NCBI RefSeq assembly: GCF_963678635.1
Contig: NC_087065.1
Coordinates: 32,675,679-32,739,678, forward strand
DNA from: Symsagittifera roscoffensis
Taxonomy: Eukaryota; Xenacoelomorpha; Acoela; Convolutidae
DNA: 64,000 bases
Direction: 5' to 3'
Within the stretch, counting starts at the first letter, position 1, and the number at the start of each line of letters is the position of its first letter. The notes under the pieces are model-generated. The model saw nothing but the letters and a program-made list of their open reading frames with translations. It did no database searches and was not told where the DNA came from. A program made the translations under genes and the position numbers. Below, one piece after another: positions 19,229 through 29,813 of this stretch.

Positions 19229-20342
19229 TTACCGCTTCGGAAATTTGGTTTTAATTCTAATTTAATGCTGGAAATTGTTTTTCTTGAAAAATAATTTCTT
19301 AAAAAAATAACTGAGAAATCATCTGAATTTTTGTTTGGTAGATCTAGTTTTCTGAACATTTATTTATAGCACTGACTTGTTTTATCCGGAAAAGACGTAT
19401 TTATTAAATTGGGTTGAGGTTAGAAAAAGTGAAGAGAGCAAAATTTGCTAGAATTTTACCAGAATTATTATGGTGGAAATTATTTTGCGGAATTCGGAAC
19501 CAAAATTTTAAGCAAAAAGGGGGAATTAAGCCTCTTACATAGACCAACAAAGTTCTAGGAGGGTATAATCTCCTAAGATTGTCAAAAATGGCATTTTTAA
19601 ATCGCGTTTTTGACTATCAAACAAAAGTTGGTGCTTTTCAAGCTTGAATTCTGTGTTTATTGCGCCAAGTGTGAAACTAGCTGACCAATAGTGGGATGCG
19701 GTCAGCGCTACCCGAGGGGTTGCGAATTGTGCCTCCAAATAATATCAAATATTTCGTTGATTTTTCTAATTATTTTATTTATAGGCAGCTTCAGGTTCAC
19801 TAGTCTGCTTGAAGCACCGGAGGTGCGTTACAAGCTACTATTTTCTGGAATTGGTGATTAGTTTCCATTTTTTTAAAATAATTTTCCTGTTTCGCTCAAA
19901 CTTTCATTCAACAGCTTTCCTGTTTCACTTAACTTTTTGTATCGTAAGTGGTACAAAGCTCTGCTTCTTGTATGTGTTAATACTGAATCAAATATGTCGT
20001 TTGAAGCGGCGTGATGTATTCTGGACTCCAGGATTATTTTTTTTCAGGGTAAAGAAGAACTACCAGATTATTTTGTCGAATATTCTTGTTTTGATCTATT
20101 GATTTTAAACGGAAGTCACTCAATAAGTTCAAATATGGCATCTACATGTATTTTTGTCAAGAGAGGTAGGTAAAGTTCGTTTCTATAGAATGAGTCTAGT
20201 AGTAGGCTCTAGTAGTAGGCTCAGTGATCTAAACAGTGAATCATTGAACCTACCCGCTCATGACATGTAAAGTTGCGTAGTTGCATATTTCATGCAAGTA
20301 TTTGCTTCTAACTGATTGAGCCAGCTCTTTATTCATTTCTAG
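19229..20342 (+). other. 3' part of the CLIP1 CAP-Gly intron
   Basis: Intron sequence from the 3' LTR to the acceptor TTCATTTCTAG. I see no further exon or recognisable repeat. A 15-base motif (TAGTAGGCTC-like) is duplicated near 20199-20221. Confidence 0.6.
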
Positions 20343-20656
20343 ATATTTCAAGTGCGAGCATGGCTTTGGTCTGTTCTCGCCAATCTCCAAAATTTCGAAG
20401 GAGCCTAAAAGAGCGCCTAGTGCTTTCCCACAAGCCATGCAACAGAAGCAGCTGCTGTCTTTTGCCACGCCACAAAGGCCGGCGTCTGCAGTGGTAGACC
20501 CCCGACTGCGACAACAACAGCAACAGCAGGAGACTGCAGTGCTGGCCAAGAGGAGGGGAAGTGCGACTGGACAGCTTCTGCTGCAGAAAGAGAAACTGGG
20601 CGGCAGTTCAGGCAGCGTCAGCTCCATCGGGTCAGCCGCCAGTGCCAAATTCAACG
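20343..20656 (+). CDS. CLIP1: CLIP1 exon: end of CAP-Gly domain plus Ser/Gln-rich linker
   Basis: Acceptor TTTCTAG; the first base completes the Arg codon begun at 38-39. The start encodes YFKCEHGFGLFSPISK, the conserved C-terminal strand of a CAP-Gly domain. The rest is a basic, Ser/Gln-rich linker (a QQQQQQ run, then a Ser/Gly stretch), as found after the second CAP-Gly of CLIP-170. It ends AACG|GTACAG, phase 1. The linker probably gives electrostatic microtubule affinity; this is inferred from the family. Confidence 0.88.
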
Positions 20657-20941
20657 GTACAGCCACAATATCAAACCACTTGGTTATAAGAGTTTAAAAA
20701 GAAATTGTTCTTGCATTGGCTGCCAACTGGGCGTATAAATATTTCAATAATGAAGTAAATTCTTGTAAAAAAAAAACTGGATAGTTGCAATAAACGGAAA
20801 CAAACAAATTCTGCTACTAGTCTCAAAGTAATAGAGATCAAGGAATGTGATTGATTGTAGCTGTACTTTCGATACATTCAGCAATACTTAGTCGGCTGAT
20901 TGCTATCGCTGAAGCTGCTTATAGCTCTAAGTTGTTCGTAG

Positions 20942-21128
20942 GTATGCTGAGCAACAGTGGCGGTGGTAGTGGAGGTGGTACTCTGCAGCAGCTGCAGATG
21001 CTGTTGAGGGAGGCGGAGGTGAGGGAGAGTCAGCTGACCCTGCTGGTTGATCAGAGCGACAAGGCCAAGTTAGATTTGGACAGACAGCTGGAAGAGGAGA
21101 GACGCAAAGTTGAAGACCTTCATTTCCG
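20942..21128 (+). CDS. CLIP1: CLIP1 exon: start of the coiled coil
   Basis: Acceptor TTCGTAG; the first two bases complete a Gly codon from the previous exon, so the phase matches. It encodes a Gly-rich turn, then heptad-like sequence ending EEERRKVEDLHF, close to the KVEDLQF block that starts the CLIP-170 rod. It ends TTCCG|GTAACA, phase 2. The upstream intron is 285 bp. Confidence 0.88.
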
Positions 21129-21346
21129 GTAACAATCGACCATTCTCCCCTTAAATCTTAGGAAAGAAGGACACCTTAAATTTTCCATGTTTAGCCAAGT
21201 GCAAGTTAGCAGTTAAGCGAGTAGCTCTTTCAATTAGCGATGTCCCGGGTTGCACTGTTATTAACACCTCGGTTATTTACACTGTTATTAACACTGTTAT
21301 TTAACCAGGCCTGTTATAAACTGCTGTTATAAACTGTTGCAATGCA

Positions 21347-21523
21347 TTGCCTGATGCACTGGCTGACCTCTGTCTCAAAATGTTCAAGCTAGTACCTACC
21401 ACAGCGGGCTTGGAAAGAGCTTTCTCGACAATGGGTTTTGTCCATTCGGACTTGCGAAACCGCCTCGACTCCGTAAAAGTTTGGAAACTGGCTTTTTGTC
21501 TCCGTGTACTAAAATCTGATTGA
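21347..21523 (+). pseudogene. hAT transposase C-terminal dimerisation-domain remnant
   Basis: The frame from 21347 to TGA at 21521-21523 encodes about 58 residues ending the way hAT transposases end. An LxxVPTTAGLERAFS block is followed by a basic RNRL motif, matching the family signature (P...ER.FS..G......R..L). Only the tail is present, so this is a dead fragment in a CLIP1 intron. It is outside the host reading frame. Confidence 0.75.
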
Positions 21524-21570
21524 ATATAATTCATTGTTTGGTACACTGCTCCAACTTTTTAAAACTTAAC

Positions 21571-21591
21571 CGTTATTAACAGTTAATAACG
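21571..21591 (+). repeat. Perfect 21-nt palindrome beside the hAT relic
   Basis: Ten-base arms CGTTATTAAC and GTTAATAACG flank a single A. A second imperfect inverted repeat with ACGTTTTT-like arms follows immediately. TGTTATTAAC-like motifs also occur at 21255-21300, on the other side of the relic, so these may be remains of transposon ends. Confidence 0.6.
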
Positions 21592-22139
21592 TTTTTTACG
21601 TTAAAAACGTCATGAACCCAGAAGGGGTGTAATTAATGCAACCCTTGCGATGTCGGAAAGCTTTGAGAGAGCAACACAAGCTGCAATAATGGCACCATGT
21701 CGTTATTGCATCAGTGATGAGTGACAATTGCTATCATTATCTTGAAACGAATGCTATCAGTATAGATGTCCTGTGGCTATTAAAAGAAAACTGATAGATT
21801 AAAACACGTTAGCTTTACCATGTAAACTGGCCACATAACAAAGAAGAAGCTTTTATTCTAGCAGCTCGTTTATTGCGCATTGTCCGAGGAAATAGATGAT
21901 CTTCTGAACATAAAGTTTGCTGCATGTGTGAAAAACAACTGAAGTTCAATGATCTTAGACAGTGCAAATGTTTGTCTGGTATTGTGAAAGATTTAATATT
22001 TCACAGAGCAACACTCGAATGAGTGAATTTATCAATTTATTTTGAATATGTGTTGAGAGTTAGCTGTCGGCTTGTTTGTGAGAATGGACTTTTCCATTTA
22101 TTCTCCCTGTCCACTTATGCACTTGTGCTCTTTTTTCAG

Positions 22140-24222
22140 CATGGAGGAAGAAGCTATTTTGAGGGGTGACTTGATGAACGAAAAGAATATGTTGAAACAT
22201 CAGCAGGAGATGATGGAACAGGAGCTGCGCGAGGTTCGTGAACAACTGGAGGAACTGCGCAAGAACTACTCGGATCTGGAGTTCCAGTTAGCAGAACAGA
22301 GCATGTCAGAGGAGTGCGACTCAGGAGTAAGTGTGAATTCCAACTCCAACTCACTGACCACCAATCTTGCAGTCCACGTAACCGAACTGGAGGAGACAGT
22401 CCGCGCGAAAGAAGACAGCCTGTGTGAGCTGCGCGCCCAACTAGATCAGCAAAAGTCGCAGAATCACCATACTCTACAACAAGCGCAGCTCCAACTTTCA
22501 AAGGAAAGTTCGCTAGCAAAAGAAATTTGCGAGCTCAAAAGGGAGCTCGGTGAGTTGAATAATTGTCTCAATTGCAAACAAAATGAGGCCAACGAAATAG
22601 AGTTCAAGTTGAACGAGATGAAAATCAGCCACAGCTCTCTGGAGGAGCAGTTGAAAGCGCAGATTCAGTTAGCAAGCTACCTAAAGAGGGAAAAGCAGGG
22701 ATTGGAGGCAACGGTAGAATCGCTGGTCAACAACAGTGGTGACAGTCAAGTAGCCATTCTGACCAAAGAAGTGAAGAGTCACCAGGCTGCAGCAGAACAG
22801 ATGAGAACGCAGATGGAGGAGTTGAGAGAAGAGAGAGTTCGATTGACGGCACAGATTGATACAACTAAAATGGAGTGGGCTGATAAACTGAGGGATGCAA
22901 ATGACGATCACTCGAAAGAACTAGCTGAAAAGAAACAGAAAATCAGCCAACTGGAAAGCAAAATAGCAGAAGCGAACGAAAACATGACAAGGTATCAGGT
23001 AGAGGTTAACAAGAGCTCCAAATGTATGGATGAATTGAGAGAGAAGTGTCAGAATGAAAAGAGCGCACGAGAGCTGGCGGAGCAGGAAAGAGAAAAATGG
23101 AAGTTGGAGAAACAAAGTGCTGAGAATGAGCTCAAAACAATGAGTGAACTACTGAGTCAAGCGAAGTCAGAAATTGAAAGTTCTAACAATAAGAGTAGTG
23201 AAACAATTGATCAACAGAGCGAGTTAAATGAGCTGCGAAAAAAGTTGTCTGAATCCATACCCTACAAGGATCAAGTCTCTAGATTGGAGAGTGAAATTGA
23301 AGGATTGAAAAAAGAATTAGCTGATTGCAGGGTAGCTCTGAACTCCAGAGAACAGCAGATAGCTAACATGAAGCTGTCGGCAGAAGAGTGGTCTGCAAGT
23401 GATAGTGAGTTGAGCTTGATTAGAGAGCAGTATGACACAGTGTTAAGTAAATACATGAGTTTGCAGAGCGCGATAGAAAGTAAAGATAATGAGCTAGTAG
23501 AAACGAAACAGACTGTGCGGAGACTCGAAACAGATAATGAAGAGCAGAGTTCACGCATTGCATTGTTGATTGAAGACTACGCGGCATTGGAGAAGAAACT
23601 AGAAGAAGCGCGGGAGCAATTGAAAGTGGTTGATAACTTGAAAGAACAAGTGTCGAGGCTGAAGCGAAATGTGGTGGAGTTGAATGAGAAAGTGGCGAGC
23701 AAAGAATTGTCTATTCTGCAGTACAAGGAGTCCAACTCCAAGTTTAAGGCAGAATTAGACGTGGCCCTGAAGAAGGCTGAGGGTGCACAGAGTGTGTATT
23801 CAGCAGGGGGAGACTTCAACACTCAGATCAAATCGGAGCGAGATTCTCTGCAGAAGCAAGTTGACTTTTTGAACTCGGTCATTGTCGAGCTGAGCAACAA
23901 AAACGAACATCTGGCCGCCAAGCTAGAAGCATTTGCGTTCGGAGGACATTTGGACGGTACTGGAGTTGCGTCTAGTGGACCGAGTGTGCTGGACGAAGAC
24001 TCGCCTGTGAAGGGATACAATCACAACATTAGACCATTCTGTGACATCTGTGACGAGTTCGACCTGCACGACACAGAGGATTGTCCGATGCAGGATAGCA
24101 GACCTCTGAGTCCGCCAGCAACACGCAATAACGGCAACATCACAGACCCGAGACCCTACTGCGACATCTGTGATTGCTTCGACCACTGGACTCACGACTG
24201 CGACGACGATCAAATGTTTTAA
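22140..24222 (+). CDS. CLIP1: CLIP1 last exon: long coiled coil and two C-terminal zinc knuckles
   Basis: The first base completes the Arg codon from 21127-21128, giving R-MEEEA. About 600 residues of charged heptad coiled coil follow (dimerisation rod). It ends with two CCHC-type knuckles: CDICDEFDLHDTEDCP and, at the C-terminus, CDICDCFDHWTHDC followed by DDDQMF. This arrangement is diagnostic of CLIP-170, where the knuckles bind dynactin p150 and LIS1 and fold back on the CAP-Gly domains, and the final acidic aromatic tail is recognised by CAP-Gly. The visible exons total 2622 coding bases from base 2, exactly 874 codons with the stop. No frameshift or premature stop is seen, so the gene appears functional despite the giant intronic insertion. 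Confidence 0.92.
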
Positions 24223-25373
24223 ACACACTTAGACTCAAATTGAATTTCAAATTTTAAATCCACGTCGCATTATTCCCTGTTATTGTGCTGAAAATAACAC
24301 TTGCCACGAGTGTCATTATACAGGCTTTAAAAGTTTTCTCTTTACAATCAAATGACTTAATCAAATGCAATTTGTATGAGGGATGTTTCTGTATTGGCTA
24401 TGTTGGATTACATTGCCATAATAGTGGTAGTCCCTCAAAACTTCATCCTCATTACGAGAATTATTTAATTCCATCCAGATATATTGTGTATCATTGGCAT
24501 TTATTTTGAAGAGTATTAGTTTAATTGATGAAATCAGCCATTTTCAAACCGATCTGTTGAGAATGGAAAATTTTCCTAGGCCAAAGAAAGCCCAAGCAAG
24601 AAATTTTCACTCGCCATTTATCAAAATTCCGTTTTTTAAAGATACAAAATTATCTAGGACTTTCATTCGTTTTGGCGTGTTTGATTACCGATTTTATCCA
24701 AGAATACTGCGCTAATTAATAATGTACAAGATGCATTAGAAAAAAAATATGTAGTTTTTCATAAGTTCATTCAGTCAAAACGTTCAGTCGGGGAAACCAG
24801 GTAGCAAAATTTAAGAGAATCTTTTGCGACTAAAAGATGAAAATGAGAAAGTGTTTTTGCCGTAATTAGACTAGTGGCTAGAAGCGACCCGCGTTAAGTG
24901 GTAAATAGTAGCTTCTTTGAATTAACGATTGAACACAATGAATCCCATTAAAGATTTGAAGAAAAAATTGACGGAACATTTGTGATCGGCGTGGTTCTTA
25001 AACAGAAAAGTTGTAGCTAGCCATTTTGACGAGATTTTTCATTGGAGCTCAAAAGTTAAGATATGTATAACTTGCAACCAACTTTTGAGAATTGAAAGAG
25101 TTTGAAAATTGCCAATTGAGGATAATCAAATACGCGCGGTATTTCCTATTTCTCTTATGGCATTCAAAATAATTGAAATTTTTTTCAGATAATGTATTGA
25201 GAAACGCAAAAAGTAGTTGTGATCTTGACATTGCGTGTGAGGAGAATACTTCACTATGCAAAAAAATGGAAATAATTAAACAACACTACATTTGAAAAAT
25301 AATAATAATATCATTTTTTGCCATAATTTTCAGAAAGCTTTTTAAACAAGGCCCTGATACGCGCAGTTTTAAG
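24223..25373 (+). other. CLIP1 3' UTR and flank, duplicated downstream
   Basis: No ORF is supported. From 23934 (inside the CLIP1 exon) to about 25373 the sequence is repeated with small differences at 33277-34669. Polyadenylation sites are not certain; AATAAAG occurs at about 25557. Confidence 0.7.
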
Positions 25374-26030
25374 GATTTTCGGTTGGGTTTATCCGATCTT
25401 TTTCCCTTTTTGTGATTTTTGCATTTTCCAGCTTCGCTTTGAGTCACTTAATGTATTTCCCTTTTCAAAAAAATGTAAGGTGACATTTGAATGTGGGGTG
25501 ACAAATATAATGTAGGGTGATCATTATCGAAACATTTAAAGTGTCATGGAACATAATAAAGAAATTTTTTAATTGTCTTTTTCACATAACCTAAAAGCTC
25601 TTATCGCTCTAAATTTTTTTTAAACATTTTTAATTTTTGCCTTTTTTTAGTTTCATTTGCTGAATGGAAGTCAGATAATAAGAATTTGTATTTAAAAATT
25701 AATTTAACAATCTGTTCTCTTTTTCACGATTTGTCACAGTTAAAAATAACGAAAGTCATTTTAAAAAATAACGTTCTTAAGTTGAGGTTCGGAAAAGTCA
25801 AGGGAATGGAACTGGAAAAGTGCCAAAGTGAGGTCGCTGACGTTTTTCAACTGATTGTTGTTTATATTTTTGTTCTATTTAGTATTCCATTAGAAGATAA
25901 AAACTGATTTGAACAAATGCAGCTTTAGTTGCTGATTTTGGTTCTCTCCAATTTTCAAATTTTTCCTTCGATTCAACCATTCTACTTTTTGCTCTTGAGT
26001 TAAATCTTTTTTTGATAGCGTTTGTACTGC
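25374..26030 (+). repeat. Module A, copy 1
   Basis: A ~650-bp noncoding block beginning GATTTTCGGTTGGGTTTATC, repeated at 29814-30462 and 34670-35317. In this copy it is interrupted at its right end by a non-LTR retrotransposon. Confidence 0.85.
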
Positions 26031-28485
26031 TTTTGTACTGCGACATGAGCTCAAATGACGAATACGAAAACGGTATATTAGAAATTCTAATTGAACATAA
26101 TTTTTCCAATATATCAGAATCTCAGTTAGATGTCATCCTGACGAACAAACCCGACCCATTTACAGACTGCAAAAAGGACCTAGACGTCCTAAGCAATTTT
26201 AGTATCAATAACAAACCTTGCTCTGACCACAAGCCAATAAACACAAGCTTTATTGCTAATAAAAATTCTATCGTAATTCCATCCATAACATTGTTAATTT
26301 CATCCCAATTTGCTTTCTTAAAGGCATATTTTGTTATCTTTACTTTTTCTTTTGACCACTACTGTTATAGCAATGTCGACTTTCTAGTCAAACAATGGTA
26401 TAACTGGATAGAAGACGTAATAAACAACAACATACCCAAAGTCACGAAACATCGATCGTCACTTCCACCCGGGATCTCAAAACAATCTTCTTTTCTAATA
26501 ATTGAAATAGCAACGAAAAAGCGTCAATGGCCAAACCCAAACATACAAAAGTCAAACGATTGGAAAAACAGTTAAGCTCCTTAATCGATTCTGATCTATG
26601 TTGTTTTGAGGCTGATATGTTCCAAACACGACGTTTTAGCAACATACAGAAATATCTGTCGTCAATAAGAAAAAATCCATCAATACCCCCAATAATAAAG
26701 CTCAACGAAACGATTGCGGAGTCAAGCGAAGACAGAGCAAATCTTTTTAACTCATTTTTTCAAAGTGTTTTTACAAAAAAAAAACAATCAATAACGCCAG
26801 ATCATACCAAAAGAGAAGTTAACGATATACAAATTACGGAAAAGAAAATCGAAACCGTGCTTGAAAGTTTACAGCTGAAAACGTCAACAGGACCCGATAA
26901 TATTGGTAATATCGTCCTCAAAAATTGTTATAAATCCCTGCCGAAATCACTCCTGCTTTATAAAACAGTAATGAATAAAAGTGTATATCCGAGTTACTGG
27001 AAGATAAGCCAGGTGTCGCCTGTATTCTAGGAAGGAAACAAAGCAGATGTTAGCTGTTATCGTCCGATAAGCCTACTGTGTTGTATTTCAAAAGAGTTCG
27101 AAAAAATTCTTTTTGATCAATTGTATGTACATAGTCGCCACAAACTGCATGAAAACCAATTTGGTTTTCGCAGACAAAGGTCAGCTGTAGTCCAACTATT
27201 GCTCTTTTTAGACTCTGTATACAAAAAGTTCGACGACAAAAACATAAAAGAATTGGCAGTCGTTTATCTAGACTTTGCAAAAGCATTTGACAAAGTTGCG
27301 CATCATTTGCTTATCGATAAACTTAAAATATTTGGAGTGGGCGGAAAACTACTTAATATCATAATTTCATATCTCGATAAACGCAAACAATTCGGTAAAA
27401 TTGAAAACGCCTCGTCTAATCTAATACAAGTCAGCAGTGGAGTACCCCAAGGCTCTATCCTAGGTCCATTACTCTTTTTAATATTCATCAATGATCTACC
27501 CAACGCAAGCCCTCACCTTGAAAGTTATGGTTTTGCTGATGATTGTAAACTAATTGCTCTGAATGAAATCGACCTAAGGAATGGCGCTCGGGGACTTGAA
27601 AACTGGTGTTATGAAAACTTAATGACGACAAATACGAGTAAATGTAAATTACTAAATTTAAGAGGAAATCTATCCACCAAACTGAACGACACCGAACTGC
27701 ATCCCACGAATGTTCAAAAGGATTTGGGCCTCTTAATAACCCCAAATCTTACATGGAACGAAAACTGTAAAGTGCGTGTCCAAAAGGCCACAAGGGCCTT
27801 TTTCCAATTAAAGTGAAACATATCCGCTACGTGCTCATGGGTTAACAAACTCCACTCGTAAACTGGTTACATCGTCCCGATTATAACTTACTGTTCACAA
27901 GCTTGGTCACCAAGTAGAGCCATCTTAGTAAGTTTCGAACAAGTACAAGTAATGGTCACAAAATGGATTCTTAATTGCAATCTTGACTACAATGGACGAC
28001 TAGTCAAACTTAAACTACTGCCATTATGCCTCTACGTTGAAATGCACGATCTTCTCGTGTATTTATCCTTAGTAAATTCCAAATATGACATATCAAATGC
28101 TGTTGAATCTTCTAAGGAAGAAAAAACTCGCCAACACAGCAGAGGAGAACATGCAGTCAACAAAAACAGACTGAACAAATCAGACGAAAACTTTTTTCAC
28201 AGAACGAAACTCTTACACAACATCGTCATCAAACACTACGAAGAATATGGGAACCAACTTGACAAAAAATCAATAAGCAAACTTTATTGGGATTGCTTTG
28301 TCAGAAAATTCAATTATCTAAACAGATGCACTTGGAGATTTATCTGCAAATGCATTCACTGTAACAACTTGACAAAACTCGAAACTCAAACTTAACTTGA
28401 TGAAAACATGTAAATGACGGGACTCATAAACCCTTGGCAAGCGTGACTTCCCAGAAGCCTCAACTACTACTACTACTACTACTAC
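26031..28485 (+). mobile_element. Decayed non-LTR (LINE) retrotransposon, Jockey/CR1-like
   Basis: A 5'-truncated element with endonuclease C-terminal remains (LDVILTN, SDHKPI; about 26041-26500) and a reverse transcriptase spread over several frames. The 3' end is a (TAC)n run at 28464-28489. TACTGC borders both ends, and the paralogous copies at 30462 and 35317 show the uninterrupted site. It inserted after at least one round of the local duplication, or was absent from the copied version. Confidence 0.85.
26527..28395 (+). pseudogene. LINE reverse transcriptase, broken by stops and frame changes
   Basis: RT blocks in order: STGPDNI with the SPVF block (26527-27027), cut by TAG at 27028-27030; after it, CYRPISLL; then 27121-27816 with DFAKAFDKV, SGVPQGSILGP and the catalytic block FADD. 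A TGA follows at 27814-27816, and 27952-28395 carries the C-terminal remainder. The palm-domain residues are recognisable, but at least two premature stops and a frame change make it non-autonomous. The family is best placed near Jockey/CR1 by motif, not by phylogeny. Confidence 0.85.
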
Positions 28486-29813
28486 TACTGCATCAAATAA
28501 TGGTAATTGTTTTTATTCCGACCAATAAAGTTATGTACTAGTGACTGTACTCATAGAGTAATTTCAGATTAGGTACACCGTGTGTTCGTCACACTATCTT
28601 ATTTTCGGCCGGATAGATTCGTGCAACTTCTCAGTCTAATCCCGATCTTAATCTTACTCCAATATCTCTTAGTCTCAATAGATCTAGTGTATATCGATTT
28701 ATGCAAGTTAGTTACCAGAAGAAGAACTACTGTATACTAGGTTTTATTCAATTTGTTCTGGTGCTGAAATTACAAGTAGTTTAAGTACTTACAAATAAGT
28801 GTAAATGTTAGAGATGGAATATGATTGGTTAGTTATAAATGTTTTTTTGTGATATTCGATCATAAATATTATTGGTCTATAAATGCTAGTCTAGAACTGG
28901 TTCCATTTGGGTGTTTTAGTTTCTCATTGATTTCGCCGCAAAATTAGGTACAACTAATCATCGGAATGGGTCGAATGATGTATCATATTGAAGACCTTTC
29001 AGTCGGGATCTGAAAAGTGGTTCCAGCGTCGAGAATTTTTTTTTTGAAAAGTGGTCCCAGTCGAGAAAAACGGATTTAAAAATTTCAAGCGTTAGTCTAA
29101 TTTAGAGCAAATAAGTTGTCTGTCTTTGAAATTTTGGTAGCGCTATTTTTGGAATAAAAACTTCAAAAATTCAAAATTATCTGTAAAAATATTAAGAATA
29201 TTTTGTTTATTTTTATTTTTTTTTCTAGTCAGTCCTTGACAAAATCTGTTGCTCAGTTTGCCCATTTTACAGTGACTGTCGAATATGCCCAAATATGAGG
29301 TTTTCGGCAGATCCTTCCATCACACCACGTACAAAAAAAACTAATTCACTAATAAACGAGAAAAAACTTTTTACGTTGCTCTAAGAAAAAGAACGGAACA
29401 AAAAAAAGGAAAAAAGAAAATTTTTGTAACGATTTTTTTGTTTTTAACGCTATTGGACAACGAAACTTTTGTTGCCTAATTGAAAGAAATGCTATTGTTT
29501 TGGTTTTGTTTTTTAAATATATTATATTGTTCATTGAAAGATTTGACTGAGGAATAAAATATCAAATTTATCGTGTCAAAACCTGCATTTTGCTGTTTTC
29601 TTTGTTCTTACTTTTGTAAAGAGTATGTCTGAAAGCATATGTTACTAATGAAAAGCATAGAAAAAGCTTTTTTCAAACAACAAAATGCTCAAATTCAATT
29701 TGGTTAGTGTGGTGAGAAAAAAACGATTCAGCACTCAACAACTGAACGTGTTTCGATCTCATTCGTACAGATTGGCAGCTTGGGTGAAAGAAAAGTGCAG
29801 GTTTAAGTTTGAG
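28486..29813 (+). repeat. Module B, copy 1 (truncated at its right end)
   Basis: Noncoding block beginning GCATCAAATAATGG, matching 30463-31775 and 35318-36630. It includes an inverted relic LTR. It breaks off at AAGTTTGAG and runs directly into a second module A, so 29811-29814 is a duplication junction. Confidence 0.8.
28534..28905 (-). repeat. Solo LTR relic related to the giant element
   Basis: The reverse complement matches the 408-bp LTR: GATTCGTGCAACTT and TTATTTTCGGCCGGATAGA near one end, GGTGCTGAAATTACAAGTA in the middle, GGTTCCA at the other end (the inverted TGGAACC start). Substitutions and indels show it is older or from a sister subfamily. Confidence 0.8.

Larger units (their letters stand above)
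21129..22139 (+). other. CLIP1 intron containing transposon debris
   Basis: A 1011-bp intron ending in the acceptor CTCTTTTTTCAG. It contains the hAT relic and palindrome listed separately; no other gene is seen. Confidence 0.75.

Noticed and set aside
20250-20666. 138-codon antisense ORF opposite the CLIP1 linker exon
   Set aside because: Shadow of a Gln/Ser-rich host exon; the sense strand has matching splice phases and a CAP-Gly end.
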